From positions 5,243,322-5,307,321 of the forward strand of contig NZ_KB235922.1 in the NCBI RefSeq assembly GCF_000332195.1: 64,000 nt of DNA. Reading direction: 5' to 3'. Position 1 is the first letter of the stretch; each line of letters starts with the position of its first letter. The notes beneath the pieces were generated by a model. It was not told the origin of the DNA, ran no database searches, and saw nothing but the letters and a program-made list of their open reading frames with translations. The position numbers were made by a program, and so were the translations under genes. Origin of the DNA: Pleurocapsa sp. PCC 7319 (lineage in GTDB: Bacteria; Cyanobacteriota; Cyanobacteriia; Cyanobacteriales; Xenococcaceae). Positions 19,068 to 29,033 of this stretch are shown one piece after another.

Positions 19068-22000
19068 ATGTTCACCCAGGTCAAGTCCACCGTTCGTCAC
19101 GTTAAGCCAGATGCCGTTAACGGACGCGATCTATTGAGGGTGGTCTATGTCGTGCTGGAGCCTCAGTACCAAAGTACCCTTACTGAAGCAGCTCAGTCGA
19201 TTAATAGCAATAATCCCCACTTAGCCGTTGAATTGAGTGGCTATTTAATAGAAGAGTTAAGAGACGAAGAGAACTATCGAAACTTCCAAAATGATGTTGC
19301 TCAAGCCAATATATTTATTGCATCATTAATCTTTGTCGAGGATTTAGCCCAAAAGGTAGTAGAAGCAGTGACTCCCCATCGCGATAATTTGGATGCAGCG
19401 GTGGTTTTCCCTTCCATGCCTGAGGTAATGCGCCTCAACAAAATGGGAAGCTTCTCCATGGCACAGTTAGGACAGTCTAAGAGTGCGATCGCCCAATTTA
19501 TGCGGAAGCGCAAAAACAAGTCTGGCAGTTCTTTCCAAGATGCGATGCTCAAGCTGTTGCGGACTTTGCCTAAAGTCTTGAAATACCTACCGGTCGAAAA
19601 AGCTCAGGATGCTCGTAACTTTATGCTGAGTTTTCAGTATTGGCTGGGTGGTAATGCCGATAATCTAGAGAATTTCTTATTGATGCTGTCGGATAAATAT
19701 GTTTATCCAGATAAGCAAGAAAATGCGATTCAATATGCCGAACCAATTGTCTATCCAGACATGGGTATTTGGCATCCTCTCGCGCCCAAAATGTTTGAGG
19801 ATGTTCAAGAATACCTCGATTGGTTTAATAGTCGTCGAGATATTTCTGATGATCTTAAAGATCCTTTGGCTCCCTGTGTTGGCTTAGTATTGCAACGCAC
19901 TCATTTGGTTACTCAGGACAATGCTCATTATGTAGCTATGGTGCAGGAATTGGAATGTATGGGTGCCAGAGTCATCCCAGTCTTTGCTGGGGGATTAGAC
20001 TTCTCTAAGCCTGTAGATGCTTATTTCTGGCAGGAAAGCCAAAGTCAGGCAATAGTTGACGTAGTAGTTTCCCTAACTGGATTTGCCTTAGTTGGTGGTC
20101 CCGCAAGACAAGATCATCCCAAAGCGATCGAGTCCTTGAAACGCCTCAACCGTCCTTACATGGTGGCATTACCACTAGTATTCCAAACGACTGAAGAATG
20201 GGAAGAAAGTGATTTGGGGTTACACCCTGTACAGGTAGCATTACAAATTGCTATTCCTGAATTAGATGGGGCGATCGAACCCATAATTGCTTCTGGTAGA
20301 GATGGAGCAACTGGTCGCTCCATTGCCCTCCAAGATCGAGTTGAAGCGATCGCTAGAAGAGCGATGAAGTGGGGTAGTTTACGTAAAAAACCAAAGTTAC
20401 AGAAGAAAGTAGCTATTACAGTCTTTAGTTTCCCCCCTGATAAAGGAAACGTCGGGACAGCGGCTTATCTAGATGTATTTGGCTCCATCTACGAGGCCAT
20501 GAAAGGCTTAAGAGATAACGGCTATGAAATCCAAGACTTACCAGATTCTCCCCAAGAGTTAATGGAGGCGGTAATTCATGATGCCCAGGCACAGTATGCC
20601 TCTCCTGAATTAAATATTGCCCATCGGATGTCTGTCGAGCAATATGAACGTCTAACTCCTTATTCAGTGAGTTTGGAAGAAAACTGGGGACCTCCACCAG
20701 GACATCTCAACAGTGACGGTCAAAACCTTTTAATTTACGGTAAGGAATTTGGTAATGTTTTCATTGGCGTGCAACCTACCTTTGGTTATGAAGGCGATCC
20801 GATGCGATTACTGTTCTCTCGTTCTGCTTCTCCTCATCATGGCTTTGCGGCTTATTACACCTATTTAGAACATATCTGGAAAGCCGATGCAGTACTGCAC
20901 TTCGGTACTCATGGCTCACTAGAATTCATGCCAGGGAAACAGATGGGAATGTCGGGAGCCTGTTATCCCGATAGCTTAATTGGGAGTATTCCTAATATCT
21001 ACTACTACGCAGCAAATAATCCTTCTGAAGCAACGATTGCGAAACGTCGTAGTTATGCTTCTACCATTTCTTACTTAACCCCTCCTGCGGAAAACGCTGG
21101 TTTATATAAGGGTTTAAAAGAACTAGGAGAATTAATTGGTTCTTATCAGAGTTTGAAAGATGGCGGTAGGGGTATTCAAATTGTTGATACGGTGATGGAT
21201 CAGGCGCGGATCGTCAATCTGGATCAAGATATTGATTTTCCTGACCACAGTGCCAAAGAAATGACCCAAGTGGAACGGGATACGATTATTGGTTTGGTTT
21301 ACAAAAAACTGATGGAAATCGAATCCCGTCTCTTACCCTGTGGCTTACACGTAATTGGTAAACCTCCCACCGCAGAAGAAGCGATCGCTACTTTGGTTAA
21401 TATCTCTAACCTAGACCGGGAAGAAGAAGAAATAGTCTCCCTGCCCAGAATTATTGCGAACAGCATTGGTAGAGATATCGATGAAATATATGCGAATAAC
21501 GATCGGGGAATCTTAGAAGACGTTCAACTTTTCCAAGATATTACTCAAGCAACTCGCGCTGCTGTATCTGCCCTAGTCAATGCTCAAATTGACGCGGAAG
21601 GCAGAGTATCAATGGTATCTAAACTAAACTTCTTTAATATCGGTAAAAAAGCACCGTGGATTGAAGCCTTGCAAGAACACGGTTACAAAAATGTCGATAC
21701 TGAACTTCTCAAGCCTTTGATGGAATATCTGGAATTTTGTTTAGAGCAGGTATGTGCAGATAACGAACTTGGTGGTTTACTAAAAGCTTTAGAAGGGGAA
21801 TACGTCTTACCTGGACCTGGTGGAGACCCCATCCGTAATCCTAATGTTCTACCTACTGGTAAGAATATTCACGCTCTCGATCCTCAAGCGATTCCCACCT
21901 TAGCCGCAGTTAAATCAGCCAAAATTGTGGTAGATCGTCTGATCGAACGTCAAAAAATTGATAATGGCGGTCAATATCCTGAAAGTATTGCTTGTGTACT

Positions 22001-23045
22001 CTGGGGAACCGACAACATCAAGACCTATGGTGAATCGTTAGCACAAATTATGTGGATGATTGGGGTGCGTCCTGTACCCGATGCTTTAGGTCGAGTTAAC
22101 AAACTTGAACTGATTTCACTAGAAGAATTAGGTCGTCCTCGAATTGATGTTGTGGTTAACTGTTCTGGAGTCTTCCGTGATTTGTTTATCAATCAGATGA
22201 ACCTGCTAGATCGGGGAGTCAAAATGGCAGCAGAAGCTAATGAACCCATTGAAATGAACTTTGTTCGTAAACACTCCTTAGAACAAGCAGAGGAAATGGG
22301 GATCAACGTACGCCAAGCAGCTACTCGTATTTTCTCGAATGCTTCTGGTTCATACTCTTCTAACATTAACCTAGCGGTAGAAAACAGCAGTTGGGAGGAA
22401 GAAAAAGAACTTCAGGATATGTACCTCAATCGTAAATCCTTTGCTTTTAATTCTGATAATCCTGGGGTAATGGATGAAAGCCGAGGCTTGTTTGAATCTT
22501 CCTTGAAAAAAGCTGATGTTACTTTTCAGAATCTAGACTCATCTGAAATTAGTTTGACTGACGTATCTCACTACTTTGATTCTGACCCGACTAAAATCGT
22601 TTCTAGCTTGCGAGATGATGGTAGAAAACCTACTGCATATATAGCTGATACTACCACTGCTAATGCACAAGTCCGAACTCTATCGGAAACAGTACGTTTG
22701 GATGCCCGTACTAAATTACTAAACCCTAAATGGTACGAAGGTATGCTCAGTCACGGTTATGAGGGCGTTCGTGAACTATCTAAGCGTTTGGTTAATACTA
22801 TGGGTTGGTCAGCTACAGCAGATGCAGTTGATAATTGGGTATATGAAGATGTTAATACTACCTTCATTGACGATCCTGAAATGTGCAAACGTTTAATGGA
22901 TATGAACCCCAATTCCTTCCGTAAGATTGTTGGAACTCTCCTAGAAGTTAACGGTCGTGGTTACTGGGAAACTAGTGAGGAAAACCTCGACAGATTGCGG
23001 GAATTGTATCAAGAAGTTGAAGACAAGATTGAAGGTATTGATTAA
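19068..23045 (+). CDS. chlH: Magnesium chelatase subunit H
   Basis: This 1325-aa protein is the large, porphyrin-binding subunit of Mg-chelatase, which with ChlI and ChlD inserts Mg2+ into protoporphyrin IX, the first committed step to chlorophyll. It contains [45 protein letters not shown] and [19 protein letters not shown], all typical of ChlH/CobN-type chelatases. The length matches cyanobacterial ChlH. GGAG (aaggagagtcaagtt) lies upstream of the ATG. It is a single gene with a probable hairpin terminator after it. Confidence 0.98.
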   Translation: MFTQVKSTVRHVKPDAVNGRDLLRVVYVVLEPQYQSTLTEAAQSINSNNPHLAVELSGYLIEELRDEENYRNFQNDVAQANIFIASLIFVEDLAQKVVEAVTPHRDNLDAAVVFPSMPEVMRLNKMGSFSMAQLGQSKSAIAQFMRKRKNKSGSSFQDAMLKLLRTLPKVLKYLPVEKAQDARNFMLSFQYWLGGNADNLENFLLMLSDKYVYPDKQENAIQYAEPIVYPDMGIWHPLAPKMFEDVQEYLDWFNSRRDISDDLKDPLAPCVGLVLQRTHLVTQDNAHYVAMVQELECMGARVIPVFAGGLDFSKPVDAYFWQESQSQAIVDVVVSLTGFALVGGPARQDHPKAIESLKRLNRPYMVALPLVFQTTEEWEESDLGLHPVQVALQIAIPELDGAIEPIIASGRDGATGRSIALQDRVEAIARRAMKWGSLRKKPKLQKKVAITVFSFPPDKGNVGTAAYLDVFGSIYEAMKGLRDNGYEIQDLPDSPQELMEAVIHDAQAQYASPELNIAHRMSVEQYERLTPYSVSLEENWGPPPGHLNSDGQNLLIYGKEFGNVFIGVQPTFGYEGDPMRLLFSRSASPHHGFAAYYTYLEHIWKADAVLHFGTHGSLEFMPGKQMGMSGACYPDSLIGSIPNIYYYAANNPSEATIAKRRSYASTISYLTPPAENAGLYKGLKELGELIGSYQSLKDGGRGIQIVDTVMDQARIVNLDQDIDFPDHSAKEMTQVERDTIIGLVYKKLMEIESRLLPCGLHVIGKPPTAEEAIATLVNISNLDREEEEIVSLPRIIANSIGRDIDEIYANNDRGILEDVQLFQDITQATRAAVSALVNAQIDAEGRVSMVSKLNFFNIGKKAPWIEALQEHGYKNVDTELLKPLMEYLEFCLEQVCADNELGGLLKALEGEYVLPGPGGDPIRNPNVLPTGKNIHALDPQAIPTLAAVKSAKIVVDRLIERQKIDNGGQYPESIACVLWGTDNIKTYGESLAQIMWMIGVRPVPDALGRVNKLELISLEELGRPRIDVVVNCSGVFRDLFINQMNLLDRGVKMAAEANEPIEMNFVRKHSLEQAEEMGINVRQAATRIFSNASGSYSSNINLAVENSSWEEEKELQDMYLNRKSFAFNSDNPGVMDESRGLFESSLKKADVTFQNLDSSEISLTDVSHYFDSDPTKIVSSLRDDGRKPTAYIADTTTANAQVRTLSETVRLDARTKLLNPKWYEGMLSHGYEGVRELSKRLVNTMGWSATADAVDNWVYEDVNTTFIDDPEMCKRLMDMNPNSFRKIVGTLLEVNGRGYWETSEENLDRLRELYQEVEDKIEGID

Positions 23046-23083
23046 TATCTGATTCAATCTGAGCAATTTAATTATGTTACTTA

Positions 23084-23106
23084 GGGGTGTTCTACGGAAC
23101 GCCCTT
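23084..23106 (+). terminator. Probable terminator hairpin after chlH
   Basis: The stem gggtgttc/gaacgccc (one wobble) closes on a TACG loop, a UNCG-type stable tetraloop. The following T-run is poor (ttaata), so termination is likely but not certain. Confidence 0.5.
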
Positions 23107-23239
23107 AATACAGCGGTGTGCAAACAAGTTAAGTATTGATTGATGATGTAGAACCATAGTAATTGACTCCCTTAAACTTTTGTTATGCTCTATAAGCTCA
23201 ATTTAAGTCATTTTGACTGTGGGACTCCAAAACTAATAT

Positions 23240-23335
23240 CTAGCGATCGCTTTTCTTGGATTGGTTAAAACTCTGAATCGTATTGCTCAGGCTACTAATA
23301 CACGACTCCATATTTCCTTTATTCCTCAAGATTAA
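23240..23335 (+). pseudogene. Remnant of an XRE-type antitoxin C-terminus
   Basis: Twenty-four codons from 23261 read LVKTLNRIAQATNTRL then HISFIPQD and a stop. This strongly resembles the C-terminus of small HTH antitoxins (LxTLxRIAQALNTRLxxSF). No start or HTH remains upstream. The surrounding 470-bp gap between chlH and the next gene holds this, the chlH hairpin and nothing else recognised. Confidence 0.45.
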
Positions 23336-23514
23336 TGGGACATAAAAAATTTCAAAAGTCTCAATAGGATAAAATCCTGTGATAGTTAGCTTTTAGGTCA
23401 TTCTTCATTCACAAAAAAATCAAGTCGATGTATGAAAGAGTAAGCTAAGTCAACAACCGAAGAAGCGAGGTTACTAATCAAGGTATTATTGTTTTAATAA
23501 AAATCAAAAATATC

Positions 23515-25131
23515 ATGCGTTGGACACTTCCTCTTTCTAATTTACGTTTTTTGATTATAGTTTTATTAGTTTTGGGGATATTTTTTAGATTTGCCAATCT
23601 TGACCAAAAATTGTACTGGAAAGATGAAACTTTTACTTCATTAAGAATTTATGGTTATACCAAACAGGAAATAACAAATGAAGTTACAGATGGCGAAATA
23701 ATTACTAAAGATTTTTTTCAGAATTATCAAAAGCCTAATCCTGAAAAAGGTCTGTTTAATGTAGTTAAAACCCTAGCAGTAGAAGACCCTAAACATCCGC
23801 CATTATATTTTGTAATGACGCGACTTTGGACTCAAATTTTTGGTGATTCTGTAGCTGTTATCAGAAGTTTTTCTGCATTTATCAGTCTGCTTGTATTCCC
23901 ATCTATGTATTGGCTATGTCTAGAATTATTCGGCTCATCATTTGTAGCCTGGATAGCAATAGCATTGATAGCCGTATCACCATTCCACATTCTCTATGCA
24001 CAAGAAGCAAGAATGTATACTTTACATACAGTTAATATATTGCTATCAAGTGCAGTTCTGTTTAGAGCAATTAGAATCAATACTAAGCTAAGCTGGGGTC
24101 TTTATGCAGGGACTATTTCTTTAGGAATTTACACTCATACCATCTTTTCTTTGTTAGTAATTATACATGGTATTTATATAATTTCAAACCAAGGAATCAG
24201 AACTAATAAAACATTTTTTTCTTATTTAAAAGCATCTTCGCTAGGATTGCTATTTTTTGCTCCTTGGCTTTATTTAATTTTGTCTCAACTAGATAAGGTT
24301 CAGTCTACTATCAACTGGGTTCACAAAATTACTCTATCTTTAGACGACTTAAGGATTGGATGGGAAGTTCACTTCGCACGTATTTTTTTTGACATAAATC
24401 CTAATTACGAATATGAAAATATAATCTCTGATAATTTGTGGTGGACTATGATCAGAGTTTTTCTAATTCTATTTGTATATTCAATCTATTTTTTAATTTA
24501 TCATTCTTCGAAAAAAACTTATTCTTTTATTCTAATTTTAATATTTTTGCCTGCCTTATTCCTGGCTGTTCCAGATGTTTTATTTGGTGGAATACGCTCG
24601 ATTCAAACTCGCTACTCTATAATCACCTATCTGGGATGTCATTTGACATTTACTTATTTGTTTGGTCAACAAATCCAAGCTAATCATCTCAATAACCAAA
24701 CAAAACAACAATATTTATGGAGTTTATTACTAATTATATTAATTTTCCTAGAGCTAATTTCTTGTACTCTTAATGTCTCCCAATCGACTTGGTGGAATAA
24801 GGACCCTAATTCTCATAATTTACCAATATCAAGTATTCTGAATCAAGATTCTTCATTGCTTATCTCTGAATGTAATTTGAGCTCTTTGCAGAATTGGGAT
24901 GGGCAATTTGGAGACTTAATCTCTCTCAGCTATCACTTAGACAATCAAGTAAAATTACAATGCTTCGATAATTTTGAGCAAATAAACATCTCAAAAATAC
25001 CAGATGAATTTAATGCTTATTTTATTCTCAACCCTCCTGCTTCATTACAAGCTCAAATAAAACACCAACATCAACTTAAACTAAAGCCTATTTATCAAAA
25101 TAATGTGTCACTTTGGAGGTTAGAAAAATAG
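23515..25131 (+). CDS. Membrane glycosyltransferase, GT39/ArnT-like
   Basis: This 538-aa polytopic protein has an N-terminal TM (residues 10-27) followed by YWKDETFT, matching the catalytic acidic loop of polyprenol-phosphate-sugar transferases. KHPPLYFVMTRLW (about 95-107) is the HPPLY motif of this superfamily. About ten further TMs follow, with a soluble C-terminal tail. Such enzymes move a sugar from a lipid carrier to a protein or glycan on the outer face. Codon use is very AT-rich and it has no HIP1 site, unlike chlH. The substrate is unknown. Confidence 0.75.
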   Translation: MRWTLPLSNLRFLIIVLLVLGIFFRFANLDQKLYWKDETFTSLRIYGYTKQEITNEVTDGEIITKDFFQNYQKPNPEKGLFNVVKTLAVEDPKHPPLYFVMTRLWTQIFGDSVAVIRSFSAFISLLVFPSMYWLCLELFGSSFVAWIAIALIAVSPFHILYAQEARMYTLHTVNILLSSAVLFRAIRINTKLSWGLYAGTISLGIYTHTIFSLLVIIHGIYIISNQGIRTNKTFFSYLKASSLGLLFFAPWLYLILSQLDKVQSTINWVHKITLSLDDLRIGWEVHFARIFFDINPNYEYENIISDNLWWTMIRVFLILFVYSIYFLIYHSSKKTYSFILILIFLPALFLAVPDVLFGGIRSIQTRYSIITYLGCHLTFTYLFGQQIQANHLNNQTKQQYLWSLLLIILIFLELISCTLNVSQSTWWNKDPNSHNLPISSILNQDSSLLISECNLSSLQNWDGQFGDLISLSYHLDNQVKLQCFDNFEQINISKIPDEFNAYFILNPPASLQAQIKHQHQLKLKPIYQNNVSLWRLEK

Positions 25132-25142
25132 AGGATGTAGAA

Positions 25143-25272
25143 GAACCTATCCCACTATTGATCTGACACTGATGTCGAACATGAAAAAACAACATTTTGC
25201 TCCCACATTTTCAACAAATGAGTGATTTTAAACTTCTTGAAAACCCTAAAAATTGATTAGTGGGATAGGTTC
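25143..25272. mobile_element. MITE-like element with 15-bp terminal inverted repeats
   Basis: GAACCTATCCCACTA at 25143-25157 and its exact complement at 25258-25272 bracket a 130-bp stretch with no reading frame. This structure suits a non-autonomous transposon remnant. No clear target duplication is visible, so the boundaries may be a few bases off. It lies 11 bp after the glycosyltransferase stop. Confidence 0.6.
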
Positions 25273-25411
25273 AACTAATTACCAAGCTTTACTTGTCTCA
25301 TAAGTTATAACTTTGTAGACATTCCCCAATAACCTTCATATCATGTCTGTTAAATCGGTTTTCAGGTATTTGTAGACAACTCAGTCTATTAATCGACTTA
25401 AAAGACAGTTT

Positions 25412-25518
25412 AAACTCAATTACTAGTACTAGCCCTTTTCATCTCTACAAGTTATTGATTAAAGATTTTGAGGCGATCGCTTGTTGCTGTTTTTGCCGCG
25501 ATCGCTATTCTGGATTTA
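25412..25518 (+). repeat. Direct repeat, copy A
   Basis: This 107-bp sequence starting aaactcaattactag recurs at 27780-27880 with few mismatches; copy A has an extra tactag. It contains two HIP1 octamers. The copies bracket the TnpB pseudogene, mazEF and an alcohol dehydrogenase fragment. Confidence 0.8.
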
Positions 25519-25609
25519 GATAAACAATTCTAAAAGTCTAAATTAGGTTCAAGTCTTTTGACATCCTCCCTGCGCTAAATCAGAGATTATAGCGAGGGAT
25601 TCCTAAGAC

Positions 25610-26854
25610 TCACGACTTAGGTTTCTGTTTCCTTCCCTTACGGGTTTTTCGCAACTGCCCTTTAGAACTATGTCTATCAGGTCTTATGTCCGCTCCACAG
25701 ACAATCACCGCCAGCCCGGCGGCGAGTATATTTTTCCCAGCATTGATGTCTCTATCAATTCCCTTCGTTCCACAACTGGGACAATCCCAGGTACGAATAT
25801 CAAGAGGCATCTTGTCAACAACAAATCCGCAATGGTTACATCGTTTGCTGCTAGGAAAGAAGCGGTCAATTTTGACCAGCTTCCGCCCGTACCAATCACA
25901 TTTATATTCCAGTTGGCGAAACATTTTCCCCCAAGCGGCATCGCTAATACTACGAGACAGCTTGTGGTTTTTGACCATGTTTCTAATCGCCAAATCCTCA
26001 ATAGCAATTACGCTATTTTCTTGAATCAGGCGAGTAGTCAACTTGTGCAGAAAATCAGTACGAGCATCTTTAATTTGGGCGTGTATTTTAGCTACTTTAA
26101 GTCGCGCTTTATGTCGGTTAAGAGAGCCTTTGGTTTTCCGACTCAATTCCTTTTGCGCAGATGCAAGCTTTTGATACAGTCGATTAAAATGCTTTGGGTT
26201 AGCTATCTTTTCGCCATCACTAGTAGACAGCAAGCTAGAAACACCAACATCAATGCCAACTTTTTTCTTAGTTGGTGGCAAGGTTTCAATGGTGTAGTCA
26301 TCTACCAGCATCGAGACGAACCAGCGACCACTAGGATCGAGTTTGACTGTAACTGTAGATGGTTCACATCCATCTGGCAAAAGTCTAGACCAAACTATAT
26401 TCAATGGTTCTTTGCATTTAGCAAGCCAAAGAGAACCATTACGGTAGTTAAACGCCGACTTGGTAAATTCTGCCGAACCACCATTGCGTTTAGCTTTGAA
26501 TCTTGGATACTTAGCACGTTTACCCCAAAAGTTGGCAAACGCTTCTTGGTGCGCGTTCCCTTGCGCCTATCGGCGGCGCGGGGTCGCATCCGCTTTTTGC
26601 AGATGTCTCAAGCATTGCTGCAAAGGTACACAGCTAACCTCATTAAGAAAATCCAAGTCTTCAACTTTTTTCCAGCCAGTAAGAAGACTAGAGGTTTCCT
26701 GGTATTGAATCCTCTCCTGTCTTTCATACCAAGCGATTGTTCTAGTAGCCAAAGCTTTGTTATAGACCAAACGCACACAGCCCATCGTCCGTCGCAAGAG
26801 ATTTTCTTGCTCGGCAGTGGGGAAAAATCTGTATTTGTAAGCACGTTCGACCAT
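25610..26854 (-). pseudogene. TnpB (RNA-guided nuclease family), interrupted by in-frame stop
   Basis: The N-terminal part starts at the ATG at 26854 (RAYKYRFFPTAEQ) and runs 95 codons to a TAG at 26567-26569. The same frame then reopens with AFANFWGKRAKYPRFK and continues to the stop at 25610. RuvC-like residues are present: D in KVGIDVGVSSLL, E in VIAIEDLAIRNM, and D in GIDRDINAGKN, with a zinc ribbon (CNHCGF...CPSC). Removing the 51-bp insertion at 26543-26593 would restore a typical TnpB of about 400 aa, so only this lesion separates it from an intact gene. Confidence 0.88.
26543..26593. repeat. 51-bp GC-rich insertion inside tnpB
   Basis: This block separates AAAGCG from GAAGCG-TTT on the coding strand, where TnpB relatives read QKAFANFW without a gap. 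It is 17 codons long, preserves the frame and contains the TAG stop. GCG occurs at both junctions. It resembles the small GC-rich dispersed repeats of cyanobacteria. Confidence 0.7.
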
Positions 26855-27003
26855 GCTTCACATTATACAGCATTAAATGTAAAAAACATAATTGGAGGCG
26901 TGCATTCCTCCTATCGCTTCCGTTTTGCGGTAAGCGTAGGTCTCCTGCGCGAAGACAGATGAAAATTTTTCCAGAGCTTTTGTTAATTCAGACATTGTAT
27001 TTG

Positions 27004-27033
27004 TTATATTATGTCTAATTATATTATGTCTAA
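27004..27033 (+). promoter_or_regulatory. Tandem 15-bp repeat just before mazE (likely promoter/operator)
   Basis: ttatattatgtctaa occurs twice back to back, ending 3 bp before the mazE ATG at 27037. It contains TATATT/TATTAT, usable as a -10 box. gacat at 26991 with atgtc at 27011 forms an inverted pair. MazE-type antitoxins commonly autorepress through such sites; binding is not shown. No Shine-Dalgarno sequence is visible. Confidence 0.5.
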
Positions 27034-27036
27034 CTC

Positions 27037-27294
27037 ATGAAAATCAAAGGTCAAATCAGAAAATGGGGAAATAGCTTGGGGTTAATCGTTCCCAGTTCGA
27101 TAGTTAACGATCTCGAACTAGAAGCTAATACTAATATTCTTGTAAGCGTAGAAGGCAATCGTTTAATCGTCGAACAAGATAAAACATTGCCAACTCTAGA
27201 TGAAATTTTAGATAGTATTCCTGAAGATTACAGACACCCAGAAGATTTGCAAGACTTTCTTCTGTCTGAACCACAGGGGAGAGAGTTAATTTGA
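27037..27294 (+). CDS. mazE: MazE-like antitoxin, AbrB/SpoVT fold
   Basis: This 85-aa protein has an N-terminal swapped-hairpin DNA-binding domain at residues 1-48 (IRKWGNSLGLIVPSSIVNDLEL...VEGNRLIVEQ). The acidic tail (LPTLDEILDSIPEDYRHPEDL) is of the type that blocks the MazF active site. It is translationally coupled to the toxin, whose start overlaps its stop. The pair should maintain itself by antitoxin turnover and autorepression. Confidence 0.9.
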   Translation: MKIKGQIRKWGNSLGLIVPSSIVNDLELEANTNILVSVEGNRLIVEQDKTLPTLDEILDSIPEDYRHPEDLQDFLLSEPQGRELI

Positions 27295-27629
27295 GCGTTC
27301 AAAGAGGAGAGATCGTTAGAATCAATCTCAATCCAACTTCAGGTAGAGAACAACAGGGAAAAGCCAGACCTTGCTTGGTTATTAGCAACACCAAGTTCAA
27401 TCATCGGCGTAAGATGGTTATTGTTTTACCCATAACTAACACAGTTAAACCCCAAATTAAAACTTTAGTGCCGTTGCCAGATAATTTATCTATTACAGGC
27501 TCGGTTGATACCGAACAGGTACGAAATTTAGATCTAAGCGATCGCTGGTGGAAAACTACTGGTGTTGTTCTTGATCGAGATTTGACTGATTATATGGTGG
27601 GAATGCTAACAACTTTACTTAGTTGTTAA
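27291..27629 (+). CDS. mazF: MazF-like endoribonuclease toxin
   Basis: This 112-aa PemK/MazF protein starts at a TTG overlapping the mazE stop by 4 bp. MSVQRGEIVRINLNPTSGREQQGKARPCLVIS is the canonical opening, with the conserved RGEI and the GxEQxGxRP-type loop; LPITNT and VDTEQVRNLDLSDR follow. MazF toxins cut single-stranded mRNA at short motifs. The length is normal and the frame intact. It lies between a dead TnpB and gene remnants, a usual location for mobile toxin-antitoxin pairs. Confidence 0.92.
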   Translation: MSVQRGEIVRINLNPTSGREQQGKARPCLVISNTKFNHRRKMVIVLPITNTVKPQIKTLVPLPDNLSITGSVDTEQVRNLDLSDRWWKTTGVVLDRDLTDYMVGMLTTLLSC

Positions 27630-27774
27630 CTAAGAAAATAGAAAGCACGGACTTGGTGAAAGCAAGATCGACAGATACAGCTTTAACTTTTACCAGTAAA
27701 TCTTTGCCTTTGCCGGTGGATTTGGGTATTTCAACATCTAGCAGACTATTTTCATCATCAATGGGTAAATATTG
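27619..27774 (-). pseudogene. N-terminal fragment of a zinc-type alcohol dehydrogenase/quinone oxidoreductase
   Basis: The minus strand from 27774 reads QYLPIDDENSLLDVEIPK, then a K-rich linker and DLLVKVKAVSVDLAFTKS. This matches the N-terminus of the MDR family (LPIDDPxSLxDVExPxP..DLLVxVKAxSVNPVDTK). About 45 codons remain, without a start or the catalytic core, and the end runs into the mazF 3' end. It abuts direct repeat B. Confidence 0.65.
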
Positions 27775-27779
27775 AGTTA

Positions 27780-27880
27780 AAACTCAATTACTAGCCCTTT
27801 TCATCTCTACAAGTTATTGATTAAAGATTTTGAGGCGATCGCTTTTTGCTGTTTTTCTCGCGATCGCTATTCTGGATTTA
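27780..27880 (+). repeat. Direct repeat, copy B
   Basis: This is a 101-bp near-copy of 25412-25518 in the same orientation, lacking one tactag hexamer. The last codons of the small ORF at 27867-28022 lie in it. Confidence 0.8.
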
Positions 27881-28022
27881 CTTCTGCTGATTTAATATTA
27901 GATACAGGTAACAAGACATTATTTAACCAAGATGCTTCATAAAAAATCACAAACAAGGTTAATACTATTGTCATCATCATTCGTTCCCAAAAACATACAG
28001 AGCTAGCTTTTTTGTGTATCAT
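27867..28022 (-). CDS. Possible small single-pass membrane protein (51 aa)
   Basis: ATG at 28022 follows a good Shine-Dalgarno (ggag, 8 nt upstream). The product has a basic N-terminus (MIHKKASSVCFWER), one hydrophobic segment (MMMTIVLTLFVIFY) and a short polar tail. The stop is supplied by direct repeat B. It resembles no family I know; chance is a real alternative. The 390 bp to its right, up to the HAD remnant, show nothing recognisable. Confidence 0.4.
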   Translation of the reverse strand: MIHKKASSVCFWERMMMTIVLTLFVIFYEASWLNNVLLPVSNIKSAEVNPE

Positions 28023-28414
28023 TTTTCTTGCTCCGAAAACTTATCAATCAAGAGCTAGGATTGACAAAAAACAAATCAATTTATGCGAACAACGACGATG
28101 CTTTGAAGCCAAGACACAACAATATTTAATATCTTTGGATATTGTTTTGGCAATAAATTGTTTGACTCTTGTATTTTTTAGCTGAAATTCTAACCCTTTA
28201 TTCTAAAAATATCCGAAGTATCAATAACTAATCATCAGTTATTAGGCGGAAATATAAATATTGCCTTCCGCCATTTATCTTAGATTTTATTTGAAAGTCC
28301 AAAATAGAAGCACATTTGAGAGTTAAGTCAAGATTTATGAAGAGTTAAAAAGGTGTTGCGGAACTATGCCGTTAGGCTGATCGCCTTTCATCTTTATTTG
28401 TCAAGAAGTGGGTA

Positions 28415-28905
28415 TCAAAAATCAAATCGAGATAATGCTCTATGGAATATTTCTGGTTGTGGCTTTCTAATTTGTTCTGCTTCTGAAATTAGAATTGTAT
28501 CAAAGTAATCTTGAATTCCTAACCCCTGAATAGAAGAGGATTGGAACGTTTCACGACCATTGGTGATCATTCCCAAAAGATAATTGTGCTGCTGTACAGT
28601 TTTATTGTTTCAATTAGATGTGGAAAAGGGATGCAGTGGGCAATAAAATGAGTTTCATAATCATCTAACAAATGTTGCCAACTTACTTGAGTAATCTTAA
28701 ATTCTTCAATTAAGCTTGCGTAAACTTTATCCTTCCAAACATAGCCATGACAGTCTAGCTGAATAAATCTCTCGACATAATCTTTTTTAGCAATATGCTT
28801 CAGAGAAGATGAAAATCTTTCATATTGTGTGGTGATAAAGCTTTGTAATGATGAATCGCGATCCAGTAATGTTCCGTCTAGATCAAAGATAACTGCCTGA
28901 ATCAT
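28415..28905 (-). pseudogene. HAD-superfamily phosphatase, frameshifted and truncated
   Basis: The first frame (28567-28905) has the HAD motif I, VIFDLDGTLLDRD, and a cap region, then ends in SSTIIFWE. Another frame continues without overlap as QQHNYLLGMITNGRETFQ (motif II, T in MITNG) and AEQIRKPQPEIFHRAL (motif III, K) before a stop at 28415-28417. One base lost near 28605-28612 explains the break. Motif IV (GDxxxxD) is missing, so the 3' end is lost too. Probably non-functional. Confidence 0.8.
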
Positions 28906-29033
28906 TTAGCATCTAGAATAATCAGTTTATTAATCATAAGAATAGAACAATTTTCGGAAGAATAGGCAAGACAGCTAAATATGAAATTCCTAAACTGATA
29001 AAAAATGTAGTTTAAGGCTTTTCTAGTCTCGCC

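Larger units (their letters stand above)
25555..26885 (-). mobile_element. IS605/IS1341-type element (TnpB only), decayed
   Basis: The right end, downstream of tnpB, has two hairpins typical of IS200/IS605: 25602-25621 (cctaag/cttagg) and 25568-25598 (ccct-cgcta/tagcg-aggg). They end near GGATGTCAA on the minus strand. No TnpA gene is present, so this is a solo-TnpB element. The left boundary is approximate. In related elements the transcript of this 3' end is the omega RNA that guides TnpB; here that is inferred. Confidence 0.7.

Noticed and set aside
25670-26962. 430-codon plus-strand open frame
   Set aside because: It is antisense to the TnpB gene; its sequence shows no family features, while the minus strand has clear RuvC and zinc motifs.
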